Part shown: one piece after another, positions 1-6,798 of the stretch
How positions within the stretch are numbered: position 1 is the stretch's first letter
Layout of the letters: each line of letters opens with the position of its first letter
DNA from: an uncultured Clostridium sp.
Lineage (GTDB): Bacteria > Bacillota_A > Clostridia > TANB77 > CAG-508
Reading direction: 5' to 3'
Assembly: GCA_947382445.1 (NCBI GenBank)
Contig: CANCZH010000057.1
Span: 1-10,545 of the forward strand
DNA: 10,545 bases
Translations under genes and position numbers: made by a program
Notes under the pieces: generated by a model
Databases searched by the model: none
What the model was told of the DNA's origin: nothing
What the model saw: the letters and a program-made list of their open reading frames with translations, nothing else

Positions 1-776
1 TATTTTATTCTATCTATTAGCCTACCTGCATAGTCATTATTTCTTTTAAGTGCTTGAATAATATATATTCTATATTTCTCTTCTACTTCACTATAAACAT
101 CAAGTAGTTTTTCCATATTAAAATATAAATCTTTAACTTTTTTAGGATTAACCAAAGTTGTCATACTCTCTGGTCTTCCACTTTGATATATAATTGAAAT
201 AAAATCAGTATACTTATAACTTGAAGACTTTAAAATTCCTTGATTGTAAAATACAAAATCTTCAAAATATTTTTCCTCAACAAATCTAATATTGTTATTA
301 TCTAGATATTCTTTTCTCCAACATACGTCCCAAACATTCTCATAATTCCATTCAACTAATCTATTTTCTTTTATAGAATTATGTTCATTTGGAATAAATT
401 CGCCCTGAAAACCATCACCTATTGATTTGAATCCTAAATAAACTACATCAGGCGCATCTTTTCCTATTCTTTCGTTAATTCTAGATAAAACATTCTCATC
501 TGCAAAAGTATCATCAGAATCTAGAAATATAATATATTCTCCATATGCTTCTTGTATACCAGTATTTCTTGCACCACCAGCTCTTTTATTTTTAGTATGA
601 TTTATTAATTTTATTCTATCATATTTTGCAACAATATCGGCAGTAGAATCCGTAGATGCATCATTAACAACTATAAATTCGAAATCCTTAAAATTCTGAT
701 TTAAAACACTTTTTATGCTATCTTCAATTTCTTTTTCTGCATTATATGCAGCCATTACAATACTAAATCTTTTCAA
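1..776 (-). CDS. Family 2 glycosyltransferase, C-terminus cut off by window edge
   Basis: This is a GT-A-fold family 2 glycosyltransferase that would move a sugar from a nucleotide-sugar donor, probably onto a surface-glycan intermediate on the cytoplasmic side of the membrane. The 258 visible residues open with the typical first strand (FSIVMAAYN, residues 4-12). The nucleotide-binding N-D-A-S-T-D follows at 38-43, the DXD-type metal/donor motif LDSDD at 85-89, and a candidate catalytic-base E-D pair at 172-173. The reading frame is open to base 1, so the end is missing. I chose the TTG at 776: a GAGGG lies 9 bases upstream, and the next ATG (755) would remove the conserved first beta strand. 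The start lies 5 bases after the stop of the upstream glycosyltransferase, so the two are co-transcribed and probably translationally coupled. The family is clear; donor and acceptor sugars are not. Confidence 0.9.
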   Translation of the reverse strand, partial: MKRFSIVMAAYNAEKEIEDSIKSVLNQNFKDFEFIVVNDASTDSTADIVAKYDRIKLINHTKNKRAGGARNTGIQEAYGEYIIFLDSDDTFADENVLSRINERIGKDAPDVVYLGFKSIGDGFQGEFIPNEHNSIKENRLVEWNYENVWDVCWRKEYLDNNNIRFVEEKYFEDFVFYNQGILKSSSYKYTDFISIIYQSGRPESMTTLVNPKKVKDLYFNMEKLLDVYSEVEEKYRIYIIQALKRNNDYAGRLIDRIK

Positions 777-790
777 AATAATTAACCCTC
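774..790 (-). promoter_or_regulatory. SD site that sets the TTG start of the distal glycosyltransferase
   Basis: GAGGG at 786-790 lies inside the last two codons of the upstream gene. It is followed by a 9-base spacer and TTG at 774-776. Terminating ribosomes would therefore stop on top of the next start site, which suggests coupled translation. Confidence 0.65.
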
Positions 791-2035
791 TTTAAATTTC
801 TTTTTAAGTTTTTTCCAAACTCTATTTGTATCAAGAAAAGCATTATAATGCATTTCAACTTCGCTATCATACTTTTCAAGTGCTACTAATAAATCATTAA
901 AATTATACTTTTCATACAAAGAATCAATTTTTTTAATGCTTCTTTTTAATTTTCTATGAACAACTTCCATATTCTCTTTGTAATTATCAGTATCCATTAA
1001 ATACATTAATAATGGCTTATATTTTATCCAACCAAGACAAGCCTTATAAAATCTCTTTTCAACTGCCTTATCTGAAGAACTTACTAGTTTCAACTTCTTT
1101 GGAAAATCATAATCCATTATTTCTCTATATTTCAAAAATCCATCATGAAAATGGTATACTGGAACTTTTATAACTTTTGAATCTTCTAGTCCCATAGAAA
1201 AGAATGTATCTTCTCCACGAGCTTCTGGTGGATTATAAAAAGCTGGAATTTTATCTATATGCCTTAAATTTAAACATAGTGTAGAACCTACAACAAATTT
1301 TCTTCCATTTTGCTTTTGTAATTCATATGCTCCTTTTCCCTCAGAAAGTTCTTTTTCTGCATATGTTACACCATTATTTTTTTCAAATTTTTCTTTAATA
1401 GATTTCCAAGAAACTACCTCATTACTTATAGACTCTATAAAATCAGTTATAACCTTTTCTTCTTCTGGTGTTTCATAGCTCATATATGGTATTGGAGAAA
1501 TATAACCACAATGATATCCTATTGTAAGATCTGCATTTTCATTTTCCATATATTCAATATGCTTTAAAAGATTATCTTGCATTTTCCATTCAATAGTTCC
1601 ATCTTCATTTTTTATACAAGCAACTGGATACTCGTCATCATCCCAAAATAAAAGATAATCCATTTTTTCTTGATAAGCATAATACATTACTGTATTTCTA
1701 CCTTTAGCATGTCCATTACCAAAAATCAAGTCAACTTCTTCTTGATTTAATTTATAAAATAATTTTACCTTTTCTTTCCTGTCATTAATGTCTTCGGGTG
1801 TAATATATCTTACATTAATTCCATCAGCTTCAAAAACTTCTGGTTTTAATTGGTAAAAGTCTTCTCTTTCTGCTCCTTGATAGTTTAAATCATATAAAAT
1901 ATAAAATACTATATTAACTTTTCTATCTAATTTTTTCATTTGTTCTTGTAAATATAAATAATAGCTATTTATTACATTACATACGTTTGATCTACCTGTT
2001 ACAAATCCTATTCCTATATTTAGTTCCTTTTTCAT
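782..2035 (-). CDS. GT-A-like glycosyltransferase (417 aa), specificity unknown
   Basis: This is probably a glycosyltransferase of the GT-A fold and the first gene of a two-gene surface-glycan operon. Residues 113-135 resemble the family 2 pattern: an R-N pair, a helix, then a hydrophobic strand ending in W-D-D-D (131-134), the likely metal and nucleotide-sugar site. Downstream, GEDTFF at 274-279 resembles the E-D acceptor-side motif, and YHFHD at 294-298 could supply the late metal-binding histidine. The last ~85 residues are Lys/Glu-rich and helical-looking, with no membrane segment and no signal peptide. The ATG at 2035 has an AGGAGG at 2040-2045, although the spacing is short (4 bases). 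An in-frame TTG at 2080 would fall at the predicted transcription start and has no SD site, so it was rejected. The N-terminal half is more divergent than in standard family 2 enzymes, so the precise family is uncertain. A polysaccharide or glycoprotein role is inferred from the neighbouring gene. Confidence 0.7.
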   Translation of the reverse strand: MKKELNIGIGFVTGRSNVCNVINSYYLYLQEQMKKLDRKVNIVFYILYDLNYQGAEREDFYQLKPEVFEADGINVRYITPEDINDRKEKVKLFYKLNQEEVDLIFGNGHAKGRNTVMYYAYQEKMDYLLFWDDDEYPVACIKNEDGTIEWKMQDNLLKHIEYMENENADLTIGYHCGYISPIPYMSYETPEEEKVITDFIESISNEVVSWKSIKEKFEKNNGVTYAEKELSEGKGAYELQKQNGRKFVVGSTLCLNLRHIDKIPAFYNPPEARGEDTFFSMGLEDSKVIKVPVYHFHDGFLKYREIMDYDFPKKLKLVSSSDKAVEKRFYKACLGWIKYKPLLMYLMDTDNYKENMEVVHRKLKRSIKKIDSLYEKYNFNDLLVALEKYDSEVEMHYNAFLDTNRVWKKLKKKFKEG

Positions 2036-2085
2036 ATAACCTCCTGTGGATATATTAATCAATAAGCTATATCCCCACAAATTTA

Positions 2086-2114
2086 ATTATACTTGATAGT
2101 CAAAATAAAGTCAA
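2086..2114 (-). promoter_or_regulatory. Sigma-A-type promoter of the glycosyltransferase operon
   Basis: On the minus strand, TTGACT (2109-2114) is followed by exactly 17 bases and TATAAT (2086-2091). Transcription would start near 2079, giving a leader of about 44 bases before the ATG at 2035. A second TTGACT-like copy inside the spacer lies too close to the -10 to serve. Confidence 0.75.
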
Positions 2115-2224
2115 ATTCTATAAAAATATTAATTTATTAATTCCATGATTTTCCTCATGTAAACATAATATTTATAGTAAATTTCATTATATTATCTCAT
2201 TATTTCATCTCTTTGGTACATTTT

Positions 2225-3271
2225 TCATTGTTTTTCATCACTTGATTTCTCTGAAATGACATTATAGTTGCAAGTTCTAATTAATCTATTCATAATTGCT
2301 AAACCTAATCCATCTAGTTTAACCCCCTCTATAATAATTAAACTACAATTTAAATTATCTACTTTTCTAAGTAATGAAAATATATTTTTAGAAACATCTT
2401 CTAATGATTCTCCCATACTAAAAAACTTAGAAGTATTTATCTTATCTCTATGAGATTCAAAACCTATAACACAAACATCATCTTTTAAAAGTTCATTAAT
2501 CTTATTAATTCTCATTTCATCATCTTGTATATCAATCAAAACACATTTTGTTTTAGGTGCATAATGTTTATGCTTCATTCCTGGGCTTTCTACTTTCTCA
2601 TCTTCTGAAACATCGTTTAAAACATGAGAATCTATTCTAACTTGTCCAACAATATTTTTTATATCATCAGCAGTAATTTTACCTGGTCTTAAAATAGTTG
2701 GAATATCTCCTATAACCTTAACTACTGTTGACTCTAAACCTATATCTGTATTTCCTCCATCAATTAAAGCAAATACTTTTTCTCCAAGTTCTTCTTTTAT
2801 ATCTTCAATGTTAGTCCCACTTGGTTTTCCTGATACATTAGCACTAGGCGCAGCTATTGGCTTTCCAAATTTCTTAATTATAGTATTAGCAATTTTATTG
2901 TTTGGCATACGTACAGCAACAGTACTTAAATTAGCTGTAACAGTACTTGGAACAATATCTTTTTTATCTAAAATTAAAGTAAATGGTCCTGGCATAAATG
3001 CATCTATTAATTTTCTTTCTACTTCTGAAATATTAGATACACATTCTTCTAACATTTTAAAATCTGATACATGTAAGATTAAAGGGTTATCTGCTGGTCT
3101 TCCTTTTGCTTCATAAATTTTTTTAATAGCAAAACTATTAAAACCATCTGCACCAATTCCATAAACTGTTTCAGTTGGAAATACAATTAACTCTCCATTT
3201 TTCAAAGCATTAATAGCATCTTTTAATTCTTCATTTTTGATATTCTCTTTCCAATCATATAATCTAATCAT
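2225..3271 (-). CDS. sua5: L-threonylcarbamoyladenylate synthase, Sua5 type
   Basis: Sua5 makes threonylcarbamoyl-AMP from threonine, bicarbonate and ATP in the cytoplasm, the first step of t6A modification at A37 of ANN-decoding tRNAs. The 348-residue length fits the two-domain Sua5 type (B. subtilis YwlC is similar) and not the single-domain TsaC. The YrdC domain spans about 13-200, with FPTETVYGIG at 31-40, the K-x-R motif KGRP at 56-59, S-A-N at 143-145 and STVV at 181-184. The linker SPGMKHKHYAP (229-239) and the C-terminal Sua5 domain, ending in GLGLAIMNRLIR (321-332), are all present. I chose the ATG at 3271, preceded by an SD-like AAGGGTGAT; the upstream in-frame GTG (3283) is part of that SD. 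It is a single gene, divergent from the MurE-like gene. I found no convincing terminator in 2115-2224, so some transcription may run into the glycosyltransferase operon. Confidence 0.95.
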   Translation of the reverse strand: MIRLYDWKENIKNEELKDAINALKNGELIVFPTETVYGIGADGFNSFAIKKIYEAKGRPADNPLILHVSDFKMLEECVSNISEVERKLIDAFMPGPFTLILDKKDIVPSTVTANLSTVAVRMPNNKIANTIIKKFGKPIAAPSANVSGKPSGTNIEDIKEELGEKVFALIDGGNTDIGLESTVVKVIGDIPTILRPGKITADDIKNIVGQVRIDSHVLNDVSEDEKVESPGMKHKHYAPKTKCVLIDIQDDEMRINKINELLKDDVCVIGFESHRDKINTSKFFSMGESLEDVSKNIFSLLRKVDNLNCSLIIIEGVKLDGLGLAIMNRLIRTCNYNVISEKSSDEKQ

Positions 3272-3305
3272 ATTAATAATCACCCTTTTTAATTCAGTCT
3301 AATCT

Positions 3306-3334
3306 ATTATACTACAAATTGTCGAACTATGCAA
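3306..3334 (-). promoter_or_regulatory. Probable promoter of sua5
   Basis: On the minus strand there is a perfect TATAAT (3306-3311), preceded at 17 bases by a weak -35 box TTGCAT (3329-3334). It would give a short leader of about 28 bases to the ATG at 3271. It lies back to back with the promoter of the MurE-like gene. Confidence 0.5.
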
Positions 3335-3341
3335 AAAATAA

Positions 3342-3370
3342 TGTACAAACATTAATTTAAGGTATATAAT
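3342..3370 (+). promoter_or_regulatory. Probable promoter of the MurE-like gene
   Basis: TATAAT at 3365-3370 is preceded at 17 bases by TGTACA (3342-3347, four of six matches to TTGACA). The predicted start near 3377 leaves a leader of about 30 bases containing AGGAGGG (3394-3400), 7 bases before the ATG. Confidence 0.55.
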
Positions 3371-3407
3371 AGCTTTATAGTAATCTAAAAAACAGGAGGG
3401 ATTATCT

Positions 3408-4913
3408 ATGAAATTAGAAAAATTATTAGAGGGTCTTGAAATAGAAGAAATTGTTAATACTCTAGACTTAGATATAACAAATATCCATTCAGACTCAAGA
3501 AAAATTAAGCAAAACGGTCTATTTGTAGCTATTAATGGCTATTTACAAAAAGGTATTGATTATTTAGATAAAGCAATTGAAAATGGTGCAATTGCAGTTA
3601 TTGTTGAAAATGATGTAGATATACATACATTACCAAGTAATATTACATATATAAAAGTAAATAATACAAGAAAAGCACTAGCTCAAGCAAGTTGTAATCT
3701 TTATGATAACCCATCAAAAAAGTTTAAATTAATAGGAGTTACAGGAACAAAAGGAAAAACAACAACAACTTTTATGATAAAATCTTTGCTTGAAAGTCAT
3801 GGACTAAAAGTAGGTTTAATTGGAAGTATCGCTGTATATATTGGAAATGAAAAAATTGAAGACACAGACAGAACAACACCAGAAAGTATAGAAATTCAAA
3901 AACATTTTGCACAAATGGTTGAAGAGAATGTTGATGTAGTAATTATAGAAGTATCTTCACAAGCATTAAAACTAGAAAGAGTAACCGGTTGTGACTTCGA
4001 TATTGGCGTATTCACTAACCTAACAGAAGACCATATAAGTAAAAATGAACATAAAGATATGGAAGAATATTTTAATTGCAAATGTATGCTTTTTGATATG
4101 TGCCATACAGGTTTTATAAATGCAGATGATAAAACAGTTATAACAATTAAAGATAAAAATAAAACATGCAACTTTAAAACATTTGCTATTGAAAATAAAG
4201 CAGATATAGTTGCAGATGATAAAACTTTAACAATAACACCAAATTATATAGATTTTACAGTTCATATGGATGGTAAAGATGAAAATTTTGAAGTACCTAT
4301 TCCTGGTAGATTTAGTGTATATAATTCTTTAGGAGCTATAAGTGTAGCTCATGAATTTGGAGTTACACCATATGAAATGAGAAAAGCTTTAAAAGATTTA
4401 AGAGTTCTTGGAAGAAATGAACTTGTTCCAAATAAATTAGGATTAAATATTTTAATAGATTATGCTCATACACCATCAAGTTTAGAAAGCATTTTAGAAT
4501 CAGTAAGATCATATGCTAAAGGAAGAGTAATTTGTGCTTGGGGTGTTGGTGGAGATAGAGATAGTAAAAAACGTCCAATAATGGGGGAAATCTCAGGAAG
4601 ACTAGCTGATTATACAATATTAATGTCAGACCAAGTTCGTACTGAAGACCCATTAAAAATTTTACAAGATATTGAAGTTGGAGTAAAAAAATCTGGTGGT
4701 GATTATACAATCATTGTTGATAGAACTGAAGGAATTAAACATGCTTTAGAAGTTGCTACTCCAGAAGATATTATTGTAATTCCTGGATTAGGACATGACT
4801 TATACCTAGAAAGAAATCATGTGAAATATCCTTATGATGAAAGAAAGGTTATAGCTAAATTAATCGATGAAATGATAGAATCAGGAGAAAAATCTCTTGC
4901 AACTAGTATATAA
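3408..4913 (+). CDS. MurE-type Mur ligase with altered amino-acid-binding motifs
   Basis: This is a member of the MurE family, cytoplasmic ATP-dependent ligases that add the third amino acid (DAP, Lys or other) to UDP-MurNAc-L-Ala-D-Glu in peptidoglycan synthesis. All three Mur domains are present in 501 residues. The N-terminal UMP-binding domain holds HSDSRKIKQNGLFVA (27-41). The central ATPase has the P-loop GTKGKTT at 113-119, TTPE at 156-159, E-x-S-S-Q-A at 181-186 and the presumed carbamylated lysine K225. The C-terminal domain includes DYAHTPSSLES (351-361) and GVGGDRD (379-385). The motif that reads D-N-P-R in DAP-adding MurE is S-D-Q-V-R here (407-411), and the usual G-K-G-H-E is G-L-G-H-D (460-464). 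Substrate choice is therefore uncertain, and no gene symbol is given. A strong SD sets the ATG start. The gene stands alone, away from any division/wall cluster, so it may be a second MurE-like copy or the only one; the window cannot tell. Confidence 0.85.
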   Translation: MKLEKLLEGLEIEEIVNTLDLDITNIHSDSRKIKQNGLFVAINGYLQKGIDYLDKAIENGAIAVIVENDVDIHTLPSNITYIKVNNTRKALAQASCNLYDNPSKKFKLIGVTGTKGKTTTTFMIKSLLESHGLKVGLIGSIAVYIGNEKIEDTDRTTPESIEIQKHFAQMVEENVDVVIIEVSSQALKLERVTGCDFDIGVFTNLTEDHISKNEHKDMEEYFNCKCMLFDMCHTGFINADDKTVITIKDKNKTCNFKTFAIENKADIVADDKTLTITPNYIDFTVHMDGKDENFEVPIPGRFSVYNSLGAISVAHEFGVTPYEMRKALKDLRVLGRNELVPNKLGLNILIDYAHTPSSLESILESVRSYAKGRVICAWGVGGDRDSKKRPIMGEISGRLADYTILMSDQVRTEDPLKILQDIEVGVKKSGGDYTIIVDRTEGIKHALEVATPEDIIVIPGLGHDLYLERNHVKYPYDERKVIAKLIDEMIESGEKSLATSI

Positions 4914-4915
4914 AA

Positions 4916-5166
4916 ATTAATAAATTATTAAACTAAATATTGAAATCTAAAAAAAGTAGGTAAAATAAAATCAATTTTTTTAAGTACAAACGGAGACTTT
5001 TAAACATTTCTTAAAAAAATTGACTGAGGGTGCACAGAGCTTGTATGTGGAGAGGCTCAGTCAATTTTATTTAGAAATGATAAAAGTCGAAGAAAAGTCC
5101 TTAGAAAAAATTGATTTTATTTTACCTACTTTTAATAAATATCAAAATTAAAAATAATTTATTAAT
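4916..5166. repeat. Large nested inverted repeat filling a convergent intergenic gap
   Basis: The gap between two convergent genes folds back on itself. The outer arms 4916-4929 and 5153-5166 match perfectly over 14 bases, though they are pure A/T. The core arms 4952-4980 and 5105-5133 pair perfectly over 29 bp (30 with one G-U) and include the GC-bearing AAAAGTAGGTAAAATAAAATC. Inside these lie 4995-5002 with 5081-5088 (8 bp), 5005-5011 with 5073-5079 (7 bp) and 5016-5028 with 5056-5068 (13 bp perfect), closed by a 27-base loop (5029-5055). That loop is richer in G than its surroundings. No credible ORF and no transposase are present. It could be a MITE-like foldback element, a bidirectional terminator that has grown, or a structured RNA. 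The sequence directly shows only the pairing. Confidence 0.85.
5016..5068. terminator. Candidate bidirectional terminator at the centre of the foldback
   Basis: A 13-bp perfect stem (A4-TTGACTGAG against its complement) is preceded by an A-run and followed by TTTTATTT, so it reads as an A-stem-U hairpin on both strands. The convergent MurE-like and Rieske-oxidoreductase genes both point into it. The 27-base loop is unusually long for an intrinsic terminator. On the minus strand the outer 29-bp stem is also followed by T7 (complement of 4949-4955), a second possible stop. Confidence 0.45.
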
Positions 5167-5175
5167 CTCTTTATT

Positions 5176-6705
5176 CTAATTAATACATTTTTCTTCTGAT
5201 TCTATCATATCTATTCTCTCTAAATCCTTGATTGCGGGATTATATAAACTTTTTCCAGTATAATCAAATCTAGAACCATGGCAAGGACAATCCCAAGTCT
5301 TATCTAAATTATTCCAGCTAAGCAAGCAACCCAAATGAGTACAAATAGGTTTTACAGTAAAAATATCTCCCTTAGCATTTTTATATAAACCTATCTTTAC
5401 ACCATCATACTCTAAAACATGACCCGTATCATTCTCTATCTTATCAATATCAAGTTCTTTTACTTTAAACTTATTAATAACAAGTGAATTAGCAGTTTCC
5501 TTAATCATATTTCCAAGTTCTTCATTATTTTTAATAGGATGAAGCCTTGTAGACTTAAATACATCTTCATACTCATTCTCTCTTCCCAAGATTTTATCAA
5601 CTATAATATTTGCAGCAACATTAGAAGAAGTCATTCCCCACTTATTAAAGCCAGTACCAATATACACATTAGGCATCAAATTAGAAAACTCACCAATATA
5701 CGGAATTTTATCTAAACTTATGCAGTCCTCTGTATTCCACTTATATAATACCTTACAGTCAGGATAATATTTTCTCACCTCATCTTCTAAAATAGAATAT
5801 GCATGAGATAAATCAATCTTACTACCAGTTTTATGGTCACATCCTCCAACTAATAAAATCTTTTTATTTCCCATTTTAGCAAAACGATACGAATAAATAG
5901 GTTCTTTACTATTTATATACATACCATTAAAAGATTTATCTCCAATATCCACACCAATTACATATGAGGTAGATTGATACATCTTCAAAAAATAATATCC
6001 TAGTCTATCAATAAAAGGATAATGTGATGCTAAAATAACATATTTAGCCCTAACCTGTCCTCCATCATTAGTATAAATCTCATACTCATTTCCGCTTCTT
6101 TTCACATCATAAACCAATGAATCAGTATAAATTTTCCCACCATTCTCAATAATTTTATTAACTAAACAATTCATATATTTTACTGGATTAAACTGAGCTT
6201 GATTTGGAAATTTAATTGCACCTAAGACCTTAAAAGGAAGATTAGTATCAGTTACAAATTCGCTATTAAATCCAAGTAAATTAACTGCTTCATTTTCTAA
6301 TCTTACTTTCTCTACTTCGTCAGAATCAGTTGTATATACAAAAGCATCTTGATTTTCAAAATCACATTCAATTTTCTCATTTTTAACAATATTTCTTATA
6401 TTTTCTAATCCACATTGATTAGCTTCTAAATATTGCCTAGCTAAATCTTCTCCAAGAGAATCAATTAAATATTTATAAATAAGATTATGCTGACTAGTAA
6501 TTTTAGCAGTAGTATGACCACTCACCTTTTCTGCAATATTATCTTTCTCTAAAAGAACCGTATTAACTCCTTTTTTACTCAAATAATATCCACATGTAAT
6601 ACCGAAAATTCCTCCACCAATAATACAAACATCAGTTAAAATATTCTCATTTAAACTATCAAAACTATTATTAATTTTATCATGTTCTAACCATAATGAA
6701 CTCAT
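5176..6705 (-). CDS. FAD-dependent oxidoreductase with C-terminal Rieske [2Fe-2S] domain
   Basis: The 509-residue protein fuses a DAO-type FAD oxidoreductase to a Rieske ferredoxin-like domain, matching the architecture and length of B. subtilis YhfW, whose substrate I do not know to be established. The dinucleotide-binding GGGIFG lies at 30-35 and the conserved SGHTTAKIT at 62-70. A second flavin-contact stretch (VYIGTGFNKWGMT, 347-359) is typical of this family. The Rieske part (~430-509) has C455-T-H457 and C473-P-C-H476 as the four cluster ligands. C460 and C475 are placed for the disulfide seen in bc1-type Rieske proteins. No signal peptide or membrane span is visible, so it is probably cytoplasmic. 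The ATG at 6705 has GGAGGA 7 bases upstream; the in-frame TTG at 6720 overlaps that SD and was rejected. It is probably a single gene. TATAAT (6754-6759) and TTGACA (6764-6769) occur upstream on the minus strand, but neither has a good partner box. Confidence 0.9.
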   Translation of the reverse strand: MSSLWLEHDKINNSFDSLNENILTDVCIIGGGIFGITCGYYLSKKGVNTVLLEKDNIAEKVSGHTTAKITSQHNLIYKYLIDSLGEDLARQYLEANQCGLENIRNIVKNEKIECDFENQDAFVYTTDSDEVEKVRLENEAVNLLGFNSEFVTDTNLPFKVLGAIKFPNQAQFNPVKYMNCLVNKIIENGGKIYTDSLVYDVKRSGNEYEIYTNDGGQVRAKYVILASHYPFIDRLGYYFLKMYQSTSYVIGVDIGDKSFNGMYINSKEPIYSYRFAKMGNKKILLVGGCDHKTGSKIDLSHAYSILEDEVRKYYPDCKVLYKWNTEDCISLDKIPYIGEFSNLMPNVYIGTGFNKWGMTSSNVAANIIVDKILGRENEYEDVFKSTRLHPIKNNEELGNMIKETANSLVINKFKVKELDIDKIENDTGHVLEYDGVKIGLYKNAKGDIFTVKPICTHLGCLLSWNNLDKTWDCPCHGSRFDYTGKSLYNPAIKDLERIDMIESEEKCIN

Positions 6706-6756
6706 AAAATATTCCTCCAATTAATAATAGTATTCTCTAATAAATAAAAACTTATT

Positions 6757-6792
6757 ATAAAAATGTCAAAATGGGGACTAAGATGTTTGACA
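6757..6792 (-). terminator. Terminator-like hairpin after ogg (also REP-like)
   Basis: On the minus strand, just past the ogg stop, TGTCAAA (6786-6792) pairs perfectly with TTTGACA (6764-6770) across a 15-base loop containing AGTCCCCA, followed by TTTTTATAA. The 7-bp stem plus T-run fits an intrinsic terminator, though the stem is short and the loop large. The GTCCCCA in the loop also resembles REP-type repeats, so a dispersed repeat is an alternative. Confidence 0.5.
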
Positions 6793-6798
6793 CACTTT

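Noticed and set aside
2036..2080. TTG start at 2080 giving 15 extra residues to the upstream glycosyltransferase
   Set aside because: The predicted promoter -10 ends at 2086, so transcription starts near 2079; no SD precedes the TTG, while AGGAGG precedes the ATG at 2035.
2115..2224. Possible terminator or small RNA between sua5 and the glycosyltransferase promoter
   Set aside because: Only loose A/T inverted repeats and a 5-bp CATGA/TCATG pair; no GC-containing stem with a T-run.
2808..3116. Antisense ORF opposite sua5
   Set aside because: It is a shadow of a well-supported gene, with no SD and no recognisable protein features; the same holds for antisense ORFs at 3896-4171, 4516-4710, 6893-7219 and 8001-8216.
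3272..3283. GTG start for sua5
   Set aside because: The GTG is part of the SD-like GGGTGAT itself; the ATG at 3271 is correctly spaced and fits the family N-terminus.
4934..5142. TAAATAT direct repeats (4934-4940 and 5136-5142) as a target-site duplication of the foldback
   Set aside because: Pure A/T 7-mers are expected by chance here, and they lie at unequal distances from the core arms (11 and 2 bases).
5078..5153. 24-codon ORF on the plus strand inside the palindrome
   Set aside because: No SD, composition dictated by the inverted repeat, and no sign of a real peptide.
6706..6720. TTG start for the Rieske oxidoreductase
   Set aside because: It overlaps the GGAGGA that serves the ATG at 6705.
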